A stretch of 30,142 bases of DNA from Clostridiales bacterium (GTDB taxonomy: Bacteria; Bacillota; Clostridia; Oscillospirales; QAMX01). The translations under genes and the position numbers were made by a program. The notes beneath the pieces were generated by a model. It saw only the letters and a list, made by a program, of their open reading frames with translations, made no database searches and was not told the DNA's origin. Location: assembly GCA_016285815.1 (NCBI GenBank), contig JAEERN010000020.1, positions 1 through 30,142 of the forward strand. The letters are read 5' to 3'. Shown one piece after another: positions 1 through 7,130 of this stretch. How positions within the stretch are numbered: the stretch's first letter is position 1; each line of letters starts with the position of its first letter.

Positions 1-247
1 CTTAGTACGAGAGGACCGGGATGGACGCACCTCTGGTGCACCAGTTGTCACGCCAGTGGCACAGCTGGGCAGCTATGTGCGGAAGAGATAAACGCTGAAA
101 GCATCTAAGCGTGAAGCCCCCCCTAAGATAAGATATCCCACTGATTAAATCAGGTAAGACCCCTTGAAGACTACAAGGTGATAGGCGTAAGGTGGAAGTG
201 CAGTAATGTATGCAGCTTGTACGTACTAATCGGTCGAGGGCTTGACC
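1..247 (+). rRNA. 23S ribosomal RNA, 3' end (partial)
   Basis: The window opens in the sarcin-ricin loop of 23S rRNA: AGTACGAGAGGACC lies at about 4-17, and the conserved 3' tail with GTACTAATCGGTCGAGG follows near 222-239. Only the last ~250 nt are present; the rest lies upstream of the window. The exact 3' end is set by analogy with other bacterial 23S genes and may be off by a few bases. It is followed by two tRNAs before the 5S gene. Confidence 0.95.
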
Positions 248-334
248 TCATCCTTTGAGGGCTCGCCAGGTCCCCTGCCAAATACAAAGCGGTAAGAAAT
301 AAAATGTTCGGTTTTCTTGGTACATCCAAGGTAA

Positions 335-407
335 GCACCTTTAGCTCAGTTGGTAGAGCAACTGACTCTTAATCAGTGGGTCCCGGGTTCGAGTCCCTGA
401 AGGTGCA
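335..407 (+). tRNA. tRNA-Lys (anticodon CUU)
   Basis: A complete cloverleaf can be drawn. The acceptor arm GCACCTT pairs with AAGGTGC, the anticodon stem-loop is ACTGA-CTCTTAA-TCAGT with anticodon CTT, and the T-arm contains GGTTCGAGTCC. No CCA is encoded. The gene lies in the spacer between 23S and 5S rRNA, so it should be cut from the rRNA precursor. Confidence 0.95.
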
Positions 408-409
408 GC

Positions 410-481
410 GGCCCGTTGGTCAAGCGGCTAAGACGTCGGCCTCTCACGCCGGAATCGGGAGTTCGATTCTCCCACGGGTCA
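410..481 (+). tRNA. tRNA-Glu (anticodon CUC)
   Basis: The acceptor arm GGCCCGT pairs with ACGGGTC (one G-U pair) and the anticodon loop CTCTCAC gives anticodon CTC. The T-arm contains GTTCGATTC. The discriminator base is A481 and CCA is not encoded. Only two bases separate it from tRNA-Lys, so both are processed from the same rRNA transcript. Confidence 0.94.
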
Positions 482-516
482 TCGAAAAGCGGAAACGCCT
501 TTCGGAAAAGTGAACA

Positions 517-632
<116 letters not shown>

Positions 633-634
633 AC

Positions 635-710
635 TCCTCCTTAGCTCAGTCGGTAGAGCATGCGGCTGTTAACCGCAGGGTCGTCTGTTCGAGCCAGACA
701 GGGGGAGCCA
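635..710 (+). tRNA. tRNA-Asn (anticodon GUU)
   Basis: The acceptor arm TCCTCCT pairs with AGGGGGA, the anticodon loop CTGTTAA gives GTT, and the T-arm contains TGTTCGAGC. Unlike the two upstream tRNAs, the 3' CCA is encoded (708-710). It starts about two bases after the 5S terminal helix, so 5S and tRNA maturation are likely to be linked. Confidence 0.95.
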
Positions 711-712
711 CG

Positions 713-750
713 AAAAACGCCTTTGTCCATCCGGACAAGGGCGTTTTTTT
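713..750 (+). terminator. Rho-independent terminator of the rRNA operon
   Basis: Two bases after tRNA-Asn, AAAACGCCtTTGTCC and GGACAAgGGCGTTTT form a long hairpin with an ATCC-type loop, followed by a run of seven T (744-750). This closes the rRNA/tRNA transcript. Confidence 0.92.
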
Positions 751-937
751 GCCGGGATCGTCTCACGGGATCGGGGGTTGCGAGGCCGCATGACGGGAAA
801 AGAGATACTGCACCGATTCAGGGAAGGGAGCGGCGCCTCGGATGCGCCGGCCTTGGGCTGCCGCCGCGCCGGGGGACGGCGTTCTCCGGGCAGGGGATTC
901 CCTTCGCAAAACGTTTTTAAGATCTCGGACGGTGTTC
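751..937. other. Intergenic stretch without a recognised feature
   Basis: This is GC-rich spacer between the rRNA terminator and the next promoter. Short open frames cross it on both strands, but none has a convincing ribosome binding site or a protein-like sequence. Small inverted repeats such as GGCGC...GCGCC (about 832-848) are present. I do not recognise a riboswitch or other known RNA here. Confidence 0.5.
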
Positions 938-966
938 TTGCTTTTTCGCTGTGCCTGTGATATGAT
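938..966 (+). promoter_or_regulatory. Sigma-A promoter with extended -10, HD-domain gene
   Basis: The -35 box is TTGCTT (938-943) and the -10 box is TATGAT (961-966), with a 17-base spacer. A TG at 958-959 gives an extended -10 (TGATATGAT). The start codon of the HD-domain gene lies about 45 bases downstream of the expected transcription start. Confidence 0.75.
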
Positions 967-1017
967 GATAAAAAGACGGCCTCACGCAAAGAAAAACGAG
1001 GTTTTGAAGGAGCTGCG

Positions 1018-1671
1018 ATGCTGAAGCAGGAATGGATCTCAAAAACCGAAGCGTTTCTTAAACAGCAATTTGACGCCGCGATCTATTTGGATTGCCACAG
1101 AGACGCAAAAGCTTATCGGATCGAGCACACGTACCGTGTAGCCAATATCGGACGGCAGATCGCCCGGATGGAGGGCTTTGACGAAGCAGAGATGGTCGTC
1201 GCGTGTCTTCTTCACGACGTTTCCTACTGTGAGGAGTTTGGAGAGACCGGTTGGAAGGACCATGGAAGACGCTCGGCCGGGATCGCCCGTCCGTTTTTGG
1301 TTAGGCTTGGGATCCCGGAGGATCGGGTCAACGATATCTGCTACGGGATCGCGATCCATGTGGATGACGAAGCGGACTTTGAGGGAGAGCGGACGCCGTT
1401 CGCGCTGTCCGTCGGCGACGCGGACAACATCGATCGGTTTGACGCCTATCGAATTCATGAGACGCTCGTCCACGACCGCTTTCTGGAAAAGGATCTGGAA
1501 GAAAAGGCCGGATATGCGGCGGGGCGGCTTTGCAGGCTGAAAGAACTGGCAGAGCTGCCGATGGGAACGAGAACAGCCGCGGAAATTTGGAGATCGAGGA
1601 TTGCGTTCTATACCGGGTTTTATGAGAGACTCGCCGAACAGATCCGGTGCAGCGGGAGCGTTCTTGACTGA
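1018..1671 (+). CDS. HD-domain phosphohydrolase
   Basis: The 217-residue protein is a soluble HD-superfamily metal-dependent phosphohydrolase. The metal ligands expected for the fold are visible: H37 (IEHTYRV), the H66-D67 doublet (CLLHDVSY), H82 (KDHGRRS), H114 (AIHVDD) and an Asp in GDADNID (about 134-139). AAGGAG at 1007-1012 sits six bases before the ATG, which fixes the start, and a good promoter lies upstream. Stand-alone HD proteins of this size act on nucleotides or other phosphate esters, but the substrate cannot be read from sequence. It stands alone after the rRNA operon, with degraded genes downstream. The domain call is firm; the substrate is unknown. Confidence 0.85.
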   Translation: MLKQEWISKTEAFLKQQFDAAIYLDCHRDAKAYRIEHTYRVANIGRQIARMEGFDEAEMVVACLLHDVSYCEEFGETGWKDHGRRSAGIARPFLVRLGIPEDRVNDICYGIAIHVDDEADFEGERTPFALSVGDADNIDRFDAYRIHETLVHDRFLEKDLEEKAGYAAGRLCRLKELAELPMGTRTAAEIWRSRIAFYTGFYERLAEQIRCSGSVLD

Positions 1672-1712
1672 CAGGCCGCAGCCCGCCCGGATTGCGGGAC
1701 GGGAGGACTTCC

Positions 1713-2360
1713 GTGATCGGTACAGGATGGCTGCAAATGCTCGCGCTGCGGCGAGCGCAATTGATTCGGCGGTCACGATTGACACAAAGAACCGGGCGCT
1801 GCGAGGCGACGTGTTTCCTGGTGCGGCCGCAAAGATGGTAAACACGAGTGGAACGGCTGCACGTGTACATGGTGCGGTGCAACATCGGGCTATAACCACA
1901 GGTGGGAGCACGTCCCGGGGACGTGCAATTACAAATGCACGGCCTGCGCGCCTTAAGCGGCGACAAGAAATCCCACAGGTGGGCCGGCTGCCGGTGCACG
2001 CAGTGCGGCGCCGTGCGCAACAGGGACCACGATCTCGCCCCTTCCGAAGAGGACGGGACCGTTCGCTGCACCGTCTGCGGGATCGGTATTGACGAGAGCC
2101 GCGCACAGGCCGCCGTCGAGACGCTCAAGGGGAAGCCGGACGGGTACCGGAAAACGGCCGCCGACCTCATTCGGCCGATCGAGAAACCTGCGTGTGTCTT
2201 ATCCGTCGCGCCCTTGATGCCGAGGCAGGCTTTCGAACGTCCCGGTCAGCTCGGTGCCGACGAGGAACCGGCGGCCATCGCCTGCAATATCCACGGAGGA
2301 TATGGCTACGAGATGAGGCGCGAGGCCCGGCGCAGCATCCGGGACGCCGCCTTGGCGTGA
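1713..2360 (+). pseudogene. Broken Cys-rich zinc-ribbon repeat gene
   Basis: Reading in several frames restores a protein like the intact neighbour at 2491-3087. From about 1726 the frame reads DGCKCSRCGERN and then meets a TGA near 1762. Further on in the same frame it reads KHEWNGCTCTWCGATS (about 1840-1887) and CNYKCTACAP before another stop. The match continues in a different frame from about 1950 as SHRWAGCRCTQCGAVRNRDHD and RCTVCGIGI. The apparent start (GGGAGGACTTCCGTG, GTG at 1713) resembles the start of the intact gene but is out of frame with the first repeat. At least two stops and two frame changes are therefore needed. The tail from about 2100 is open but not recognised, and a short piece ending RRWYDYDIKSGM (to 2428) lies in a third frame. 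Sequencing error could explain single lesions but hardly all of them. Confidence 0.65.
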
Positions 2361-2490
2361 GGATCAACGTCAAAATGACAGAGGAGGAGCGGCGCTGGTA
2401 CGATTATGACATTAAGAGCGGTATGTAGGAAACCGGCATGAAGCTGTCAAGACTGACGATTGAATAGATTTAGGATCGGGAGGGAACGCC

Positions 2491-3087
2491 ATGGCGTGCT
2501 TGTTTCACAAATGGGACGGCTGCAAATGCGCAAAGTGCGGGAAAACGCGCGACGAACAGCATGACTGGAACGGCTGCAAATGCCGGAAGTGCGGCCGGAC
2601 CCGCAGGGAAGGCCATGATTATTTCTACAGACAGAGACGGAAAAACGTTTTCGGACAGGAGAAGCTCTGGTGCGAGGGAGAATGCAGGATTTGCGGAAAT
2701 ATCATCGATATCGAACATGATTACCGGCCGACCGACAAAAAGTGTGTTCTCCGATGCGCGCGCTGCAGCCACGCGATCGAAGTCCATCAGTTCAGTCTTG
2801 TCCCCGGCAAATGCGCAGAGATTTGCCGCGTCTGCGGGGAAGAACGCGACTATATTCAGATCGCCTTGCGGAAATCAGAGCCGATCCAAAACCGTGAAGC
2901 GGCCGTCCGGAGGCTGAAAGAAGCGAACATGGTCCCTGACGAGTTGAAGGAGAACTGTGAAAGAGGGGATCATCTCTGGAAGGTGAGTAAAGTAAACCCG
3001 CAGCGGTTTCAGGGCGGAGCCTCCTCGACCGAGTATACCTGCGTGGTGTGCGGCAAGAAAAACGTCGAGGTAGATTGGGGCGATTGA
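2491..3087 (+). CDS. Cys-rich zinc-ribbon repeat protein, function unknown
   Basis: The 198-residue protein is made mostly of CxxC knuckles. An N-terminal pair of W-(D/N)-G-C-K-C-x-K-C-G repeats, each followed by H-D, spans about residues 8-42. CRICG, CARCS and CRVCG motifs follow, and there is a C-terminal CVVCG near the end (VVCGKKNVEVDWGD). GGGAGG lies before the ATG (CGGGAGGGAACGCCATG). Such repeat proteins occur in Clostridia as uncharacterised families, as far as I recall. Zinc binding is inferred from the Cys/His spacing. There is no signal peptide or membrane segment. A decayed relative lies directly upstream, pointing to tandem duplication. I cannot assign a function. Confidence 0.7.
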   Translation: MACLFHKWDGCKCAKCGKTRDEQHDWNGCKCRKCGRTRREGHDYFYRQRRKNVFGQEKLWCEGECRICGNIIDIEHDYRPTDKKCVLRCARCSHAIEVHQFSLVPGKCAEICRVCGEERDYIQIALRKSEPIQNREAAVRRLKEANMVPDELKENCERGDHLWKVSKVNPQRFQGGASSTEYTCVVCGKKNVEVDWGD

Positions 3088-3193
3088 ACCTTGCGCTCCG
3101 AGGCATGCGGAACCAGCCGAATTGATGTCTCGAGTCGGTTCCTAACTACAGGTTGAATGATAATCTCTGCCGTATGCCGAAAAGAGATACTTT

Positions 3194-3357
3194 ATGGATA
3201 TCAAGTACATTGAGCTGAAAACCGGGTATAACGATGACGGTCCTGCATGAATCGGCAATGTAAAAGAATCAAAAACCGGGAAAACTCCATATTTCAATGA
3301 CCATGCTTTTTCAAAAAGGCCAGGGTATACAAGGAAACTACTATGACATTGAGAGCG
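3194..3357 (+). pseudogene. Remnant of a small conserved protein gene (stop plus frameshift)
   Basis: From ATG 3194 the frame reads MDIKYIELKTGYNDDGPA, meets TGA at 3248-3250, then continues IGNVKESKTGKTPYFNDHA. It shifts frame inside the T5 run near 3305 to FQKGQGIQGNYYDIESG. This matches my memory of a small uncharacterised family (IELKTGYNDNGPAWIGKV...YFNDHAFQ...NYYDIETGEEYWISG), in which the TGA position is Trp (TGG) and the T run would be one base shorter. The family's C-terminal part is missing. The 3' end of the remnant overlaps the ribosome binding region of the next gene. The family name is uncertain; the reading of lesions comes from sequence plus recall. Confidence 0.6.
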
Positions 3358-3386
3358 GAGCCCGCGCTTCACAAGGAGGGATCATC

Positions 3387-4202
3387 GTGCAGCGACGCGT
3401 CGACCGGTATACGGCGAACACCTTAGACCCGGACACCGGGGAGCCCTATGACGATTCGTGGACGGTCTTTTCCCTGACGGACGGGGACTACCGCATGCGC
3501 GTCGGAGGAGAAAACGGCAGAGCGTATGTGCTCGACGTCGGGAAATACCATTTGAACTGGAAAATGGCCCTGGGGGATTATATCGATTATCACGGGGCCG
3601 CCGGTCACAAAATCGTTTTGGCGCTGGGCCGGAAAGAGCTGGACGACGCCCTGGACTGCTACAGAGGTCATTCCTGCCGGGATCGCGTCCTCAGAGATCA
3701 CGAGCCTCCGGTCATGATCCACAGCACCACGCCGGAATGCTATGAGCGCATCGTCCGGGACGAGTGCCTGAAATCCTGGAACCGTCTGGCTCAAGAGGGC
3801 TTCTTCGCGGGGGAGGAGCCGATCGGCAGGCTTTTGGGCGACCCGGCGGAGTTAAGGGATTATATTCTGTTCGGCTCCGGCGTTACCGGCGAGATCGTCG
3901 TCAGCTCCAGGGAAAAACGGCGGATCGAAATGGACTGGGACCGGCCGTATGAGCCGGGGGCGAGATTCTATTTCGACATGAGACGGATCGCAGCGGACGG
4001 CCTTCTGATCCGTGACGGAAGCGAAATGAAGGTGAAGGACGTCCTTCCGCTGGAGCCGTATCTTATCTGGACCGCGACGGCCGAAGGCCTTGACCTCGGA
4101 CGGGGGCCCGCAACGCCAAGGCGGTTCGCTGAAAAGGCGGATCTGTATTTTCGGGAGCATTATCGACCCGATTTCCGCTTTGAAGCCTATATGGGGACCT
4201 GA
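3387..4202 (+). CDS. Conserved protein, possible KptA/ADP-ribosyltransferase-like fold
   Basis: I place the start at GTG 3387, because AAGGAGGG (3373-3380) sits seven bases upstream. The open frame reaches further back to 3297, but that part encodes the end of the preceding pseudogene. The 271-residue product is soluble. Its second half has the order of motifs seen in Tpt1/KptA RNA 2'-phosphotransferases: an MIHSTTPECYERIV strand-helix (compare the HGT motif), ECLKSWNRL, GEIVVSSR, then FYFDMRRIAADGL, SEMKVKDVLPLEPYL (compare the C-terminal DG...S-NGV...VP-YL of KptA). The usual R-H-V-H-L-S motif is not clear. The assignment is therefore by fold-like pattern only; catalytic function and substrate are open. 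It belongs to the AT-richer accessory stretch and ends just before a GH127 gene. Confidence 0.5.
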   Translation: MQRRVDRYTANTLDPDTGEPYDDSWTVFSLTDGDYRMRVGGENGRAYVLDVGKYHLNWKMALGDYIDYHGAAGHKIVLALGRKELDDALDCYRGHSCRDRVLRDHEPPVMIHSTTPECYERIVRDECLKSWNRLAQEGFFAGEEPIGRLLGDPAELRDYILFGSGVTGEIVVSSREKRRIEMDWDRPYEPGARFYFDMRRIAADGLLIRDGSEMKVKDVLPLEPYLIWTATAEGLDLGRGPATPRRFAEKADLYFREHYRPDFRFEAYMGT

Positions 4203-4321
4203 TGCGCGATAAGGTTTTCCCGTGCGGCCGCGCGCGCTTTGCCCCGCGGACCGGATGGGGGCGCGCCCTGACGATCGGCGGGGATCTGTTTCGCGCGGGG
4301 GACCGCGCGCATGGAAAAAGA

Positions 4322-4339
4322 GCGGAGCTTGCGCTCCGC
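4322..4339 (+). other. Hairpin in the leader of the GH127 gene
   Basis: GCGGAGC (4322-4328) and GCTCCGC (4333-4339) form a perfect 7-bp stem with a TTGC loop, just before the GGGGAGGA ribosome binding site. There is no T run, so it is not a typical terminator. It could protect the transcript's 5' end or influence translation. Confidence 0.4.
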
Positions 4340-4354
4340 AGGGGAGGAAGACAG

Positions 4355-6220
4355 ATGGACCGTTGGACACCGTACACGGCGAAGGAGATCCGGCCGCAGG
4401 GATGGCTGCGGCGGCAGCTGGAGATCCAGGCGGAGGGCCTGAGCGGCAACCTGGACAAGGTCTGGCCGGACGTTCGGGACAGCGCCTGGATCGGCGGCTC
4501 CCGCGAGGGGTGGGAGCGGGTGCCGTACTGGCTGGACGGCTTTATCCCGCTGGCGTATCTGCTGGAGGACAAGGACCGGATCCGCCGGGCCGGGGCCTAT
4601 ATCGACGCTATCCTGGCGGCCCAGAGGCCGGACGGGTGGATCTGTCCCTGCGCGGACGACGAGCGGGAGTGCTATGACACCTGGGCGGTGCTTTTGATCG
4701 CAAAGGTCCTGTCGGTCTATTACGACTGTTCCGGGGACGAACGGATCCCGCCGGCGCTGTACCGGGTGCTGAAAAACTATTACGAGCTGCTGAAGAGCGG
4801 GACGATCCGCCTGTTCGGCTGGGGAAAATTCCGCTGGTTCGAGGGCGTGTCAGCGATCCGGTCCGTCTACGACCGCTGCGGGGAGCCCTGGCTGCCGGAG
4901 CTGGTCCGGATCCTGCGGGACCAGGGGGCGGATTACGCCTCCTTCACCGAACTCTGGGAGCGGCCGCTGAACCGCTGGCGCTTTGAGACCCACATCGTCA
5001 ATCTGGCCATGATGCTGAAGGCCGAGGTGGTGAGCTGCGACCTGCTGGGCGAGCCGTACACCGACCGGGCCGAGCGCCTGCGGCAGATCCTGGCGCGGTA
5101 CAACGGGACGGCGGTGGAGCTGTTCACGGGAGACGAGTGCCTGTCCGGTCTGAGTCCCATCCAGGGCACGGAGCTGTGCGCGGTGGTGGAGCAGATGTAC
5201 TCCTACGAGCTGCTGTACGCCCGCACCGGCGAGGCGAAATGGGCCGAGCGGCTGGAGCTTCTGGCCTTCAACGCGCTGCCGGCCGCCGTCAGCGACGACA
5301 TGTGGACCCACCAGTACGACCAGATGAGCAATCAGATCGCCTGTGAGAGGTTCCCGGGAAAGGCGGTCTTCCGGACCAACGGGCCGGAGGCTCACCTGTT
5401 CGGGCTCGAGCCGAACTACGGCTGCTGTACGGCGAATTTTGGCCAGGGCTGGCCGAAATTCGCGCTGTCCGCGTTCCTGCACCGGGGCGACGCCGTGATC
5501 AGCGCGCTGATGGTCCCCGCCGAGCTGGACGACGGCGGCCGCCGGGTCCGGGTGGAGACGGACTATCCCTTTACGAACCGGGTGCGCTACCACGCCGAGG
5601 GGGACGAGGATTTCACGCTGAAGATCCGCATCCCGTCCTTCGCCGAAGGGCTGACGGTGAACGGAGAAACGGCGGACCGGCGCGAGCTGTCCGTCGCCGT
5701 TTCGGCCGGACGCCCCGTGGATCTGGAGCTGGCCTTTGAGACAACGCCGCGCTTTGTTCCCCGGCCGGGCGGGCTGACCGCGGTGCAGTGCGGCGCGCTG
5801 GTCTTTTCTCTTCCGATCCGGTATGAGGCGAGGCCCTGCGAGTACGAGCGGGACGGGGTGGAGCGGAAGGCCCCCTATTGCGATTACGAGCTTTTGCCGC
5901 TCTCCGACTGGGGATACGCATACTGCGGCGGCGCGCTGTCGGTGCGGCGGGTCGGGGCGGGGCGCACCCCGTTCTCGGGCGCCGAGCCGCCGGTCACGGT
6001 CCGGGCCCGGGTGCGGCGCATCGACTGGGGACTGGAGGACGGATACGAGTCCGTCTGCGCGAAGGTCCCGGCGTCCGTCGAGCCCATCGGCGGCGAGGAG
6101 GAGGTCGACCTGGTCCCGTACGGCTGCGCCAAGCTGCGGATGACGGAGCTGCCGCGGCTGGACCGGCCGGCGGAGGAGCGGGAGTCCGGCTCCGCCGGAC
6201 CGGCGGAAGCGGGCAAATAA
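4355..6220 (+). CDS. Glycoside hydrolase family 127-type enzyme (beta-L-arabinofuranosidase-like)
   Basis: The 621-residue protein resembles GH127/DUF1680 enzymes, which release beta-L-arabinofuranose from plant glycans. The zinc/cysteine site of the family is visible as E273-L-C275 (GTELCAVVEQ) and C357-C358 (YGCCTANFGQGWPKF); in characterised members one Cys of this cluster acts as nucleophile. The N-terminal part is an alpha/alpha barrel (VPYWLDGFIPLAYLL, CYDTWAVLLIAKVLS) and the C-terminal third is beta-rich. I chose ATG 4355 because GGGGAGGA precedes it and the protein begins MDRWTPYTAKEIRPQGWL as expected. An in-frame ATG at 4202 would add 51 Arg-rich, family-atypical residues. There is no signal peptide, so it probably acts in the cytoplasm on imported oligosaccharides. 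Exact sugar specificity is not certain. Confidence 0.82.
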   Translation: MDRWTPYTAKEIRPQGWLRRQLEIQAEGLSGNLDKVWPDVRDSAWIGGSREGWERVPYWLDGFIPLAYLLEDKDRIRRAGAYIDAILAAQRPDGWICPCADDERECYDTWAVLLIAKVLSVYYDCSGDERIPPALYRVLKNYYELLKSGTIRLFGWGKFRWFEGVSAIRSVYDRCGEPWLPELVRILRDQGADYASFTELWERPLNRWRFETHIVNLAMMLKAEVVSCDLLGEPYTDRAERLRQILARYNGTAVELFTGDECLSGLSPIQGTELCAVVEQMYSYELLYARTGEAKWAERLELLAFNALPAAVSDDMWTHQYDQMSNQIACERFPGKAVFRTNGPEAHLFGLEPNYGCCTANFGQGWPKFALSAFLHRGDAVISALMVPAELDDGGRRVRVETDYPFTNRVRYHAEGDEDFTLKIRIPSFAEGLTVNGETADRRELSVAVSAGRPVDLELAFETTPRFVPRPGGLTAVQCGALVFSLPIRYEARPCEYERDGVERKAPYCDYELLPLSDWGYAYCGGALSVRRVGAGRTPFSGAEPPVTVRARVRRIDWGLEDGYESVCAKVPASVEPIGGEEEVDLVPYGCAKLRMTELPRLDRPAEERESGSAGPAEAGK

Positions 6221-6232
6221 CGGGAGAGGAAC

Positions 6233-6262
6233 GGGCGGTCCGCGGGCGCGGCCGCCCTTTTT
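6233..6262 (+). terminator. Rho-independent terminator after the GH127 gene
   Basis: GGGCGGTC (6233-6240) pairs with GGCCGCCC (6250-6257) and is followed by five T (6258-6262). It ends transcription 13 bases after the GH127 stop codon. Confidence 0.8.
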
Positions 6263-6265
6263 CAC

Positions 6266-6296
6266 GCCGCGGCGCGGGAGAAAAGCGCGCCGCGGC
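6266..6296. repeat. Perfect 11-bp inverted repeat
   Basis: GCCGCGGCGCG (6266-6276) and CGCGCCGCGGC (6286-6296) are perfect inverted copies separated by nine bases (GGAGAAAAG). No T run follows. It lies just after the GH127 terminator and about 80 bases before the feo promoter. It could be a second hairpin or a protein binding site; I cannot tell. Confidence 0.6.
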
Positions 6297-6375
6297 GCCG
6301 TCGCATGGGCAAGGATCGACGAAAAGAAGCGGACGAAAAGCGGGTTTTTTGATCAATTTTTTTTGCATCGCCCTC

Positions 6376-6404
6376 TTGACAAGTTAGCATAGAGTAACTA
6401 TAAT
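6376..6404 (+). promoter_or_regulatory. Consensus sigma-A promoter of the feo operon
   Basis: TTGACA (6376-6381) and TATAAT (6399-6404) match the consensus at all twelve positions, with a 17-base spacer. Transcription should start near 6411. The whole spacer is an imperfect copy of the GTTAGC-N4-GCTAAC palindrome, and a perfect copy covers the start region. This is the pattern expected of a strong promoter held off by a repressor. Confidence 0.92.
6383..6398. promoter_or_regulatory. Imperfect operator inside the feo promoter spacer
   Basis: GTTAGCATAGAGTAAC fills exactly the space between -35 and -10. The left half matches the perfect palindrome downstream (GTTAGC) and the right half matches 4 of 6 bases (AGTAAC against GCTAAC). 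It lies 32 bases, about three helical turns, from the perfect copy at 6415-6430, which suggests cooperative binding on one face of the DNA. Confidence 0.6.
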
Positions 6405-6414
6405 ATACGTGAAA

Positions 6415-6430
6415 GTTAGCTTAAGCTAAC
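6415..6430. promoter_or_regulatory. Perfect palindromic operator at the feo transcription start
   Basis: GTTAGCTTAAGCTAAC is a perfect 16-bp palindrome just after the predicted transcription start. The same half-sites occur in front of feoB (7131-7146). GTTAG/CTAAC half-sites recall DtxR/IdeR-type iron regulator sites, though the spacing differs from the corynebacterial DtxR box. The site does not resemble a Fur box. The regulator itself is not in the window, so an iron-responsive DtxR-family repressor is an inference. Confidence 0.8.
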
Positions 6431-6580
6431 AAAGTTCCGGCAAACGCGGCCGGGAGAAAAAGGCAAAGCCCGGCGGCCGCGCCCGGCAAGGAGACGCGGC
6501 CGGGCTTCCGGGAAACGGGCGGTCGCTTTCCCCGCGGAGCGGTCCGGGAAAAGGCCGCAGGAAAGAGAGGGCGCTGGGAT
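6431..6580 (+). other. GC-rich structured 5' leader of the feo mRNA
   Basis: About 170 bases lie between the predicted transcription start and the first feoA codon. A hairpin GCCCGGC (6481-6487) / GCCGGGC (6499-6505) is perfect and holds AAGGAG in its loop. Further upstream, CGCGGCCGGG (about 6445-6454) can pair with CCCGGCGGCCGCG with a bulge. I recognise no known riboswitch. The leader may only be spacer, but it is long for an operon with an operator at its start site. Confidence 0.4.
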
Positions 6581-6793
6581 ATGATGCCGCTGGTGCTTGC
6601 GGACGCAGGCAAGGAAGTCATCATCAAAAAGGTCGGCGGAAGTCCGGAGATCAAAAAGCATCTGGAGGATCTGGGCTTCGTGGCCGGAGGCGGCGTGACG
6701 CTGATCAACGTCATGGGCGGAAACGTCATCGTGAAGGTCAAAGAGTCGCGGATCGCCATCAACGAGGACATGGCGCGCAAGATCATGGTCTGA
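6581..6793 (+). CDS. feoA: FeoA-family ferrous iron transport protein (first copy)
   Basis: The 70-residue protein has the FeoA SH3-like pattern: KHLEDLGFVAGGGVTLINVMGGNVIVKVKESRIAINEDMARKIMV. FeoA is a small cytoplasmic partner of the FeoB iron permease. The start is ATG 6581 (ATG 6584 is equally possible) after AGAGAGGG. It is first in the operon, and a second FeoA follows after 73 bases. The two copies are clearly different in sequence, so this is not a recent duplication; paired FeoA proteins before FeoB are common in Clostridia. Confidence 0.9.
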   Translation: MMPLVLADAGKEVIIKKVGGSPEIKKHLEDLGFVAGGGVTLINVMGGNVIVKVKESRIAINEDMARKIMV

Positions 6794-6866
6794 CTCCCGT
6801 CGGTCCCGGAGGGGGAGACGGGGACAAGATAGCGGAAAAGCATGAGCACAGGAGGAGAAGAGCAGG

Positions 6867-7088
6867 ATGAAAACACTGAGGAACGTCAAGATCGGCGAGA
6901 CCGTCCGTGTGGTCCGTCTGCACGGCGAAGGGGCGGTCAAGCGCCGCATCATGGACATGGGCGTGACCCGCGGGGTCGAGATCTACGTCCGCAAGGTCGC
7001 CCCGCTGGGAGATCCGGTGGAGGTCAACGTCCGTGGGTACGAGCTTTCGATCCGCAAAGCGGACGCGGAAATGATCGAGGTCGAATAA
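6867..7088 (+). CDS. feoA: FeoA-family ferrous iron transport protein (second copy)
   Basis: The 73-residue FeoA has a typical core: GEGAVKRRIMDMGVTRGVEIYVRKVAPLGDPVEVNVRGYELSIRKADAEMIEV, with the expected L/MGV turn and the final beta strands. AGGAGG-type bases precede ATG 6867 (ACAGGAGGAGAAGAGCAGG). It fits the FeoA consensus better than the first copy. It lies between feoA and feoB in one transcript and probably modulates FeoB in the cytoplasm. Confidence 0.93.
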   Translation: MKTLRNVKIGETVRVVRLHGEGAVKRRIMDMGVTRGVEIYVRKVAPLGDPVEVNVRGYELSIRKADAEMIEVE

Positions 7089-7130
7089 GTCTCTTTGGGG
7101 GAAGCGGCCCCCGTATTATTGTGAGCGAAG

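Noticed and set aside
1039..2170. Minus-strand open frames over the HD-domain gene and zinc-ribbon remnant
   Set aside because: They are antisense to an HD protein with all ligands present, lack ribosome binding sites and have no recognisable domain.
3248..3250. In-frame TGA at a position where related proteins seem to have Trp, suggesting stop-codon reassignment
   Set aside because: Many other genes here end in TGA, for example at 1669-1671, 4200-4202, 10665-10667 and 18001-18003, and a frameshift follows in the same gene. Decay is the simpler reading.
635..4202. Genomic island integrated at the tRNA-Asn gene
   Set aside because: The AT-richer stretch starts after the tRNA, but I found no integrase gene and no second copy of the tRNA 3' end that would serve as an attachment site.
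4202..4354. N-terminal extension of the GH127 protein from ATG 4202
   Set aside because: The added 51 residues are Arg-rich and unlike the family. A strong ribosome binding site directly precedes ATG 4355, and a hairpin lies in the supposed extension.
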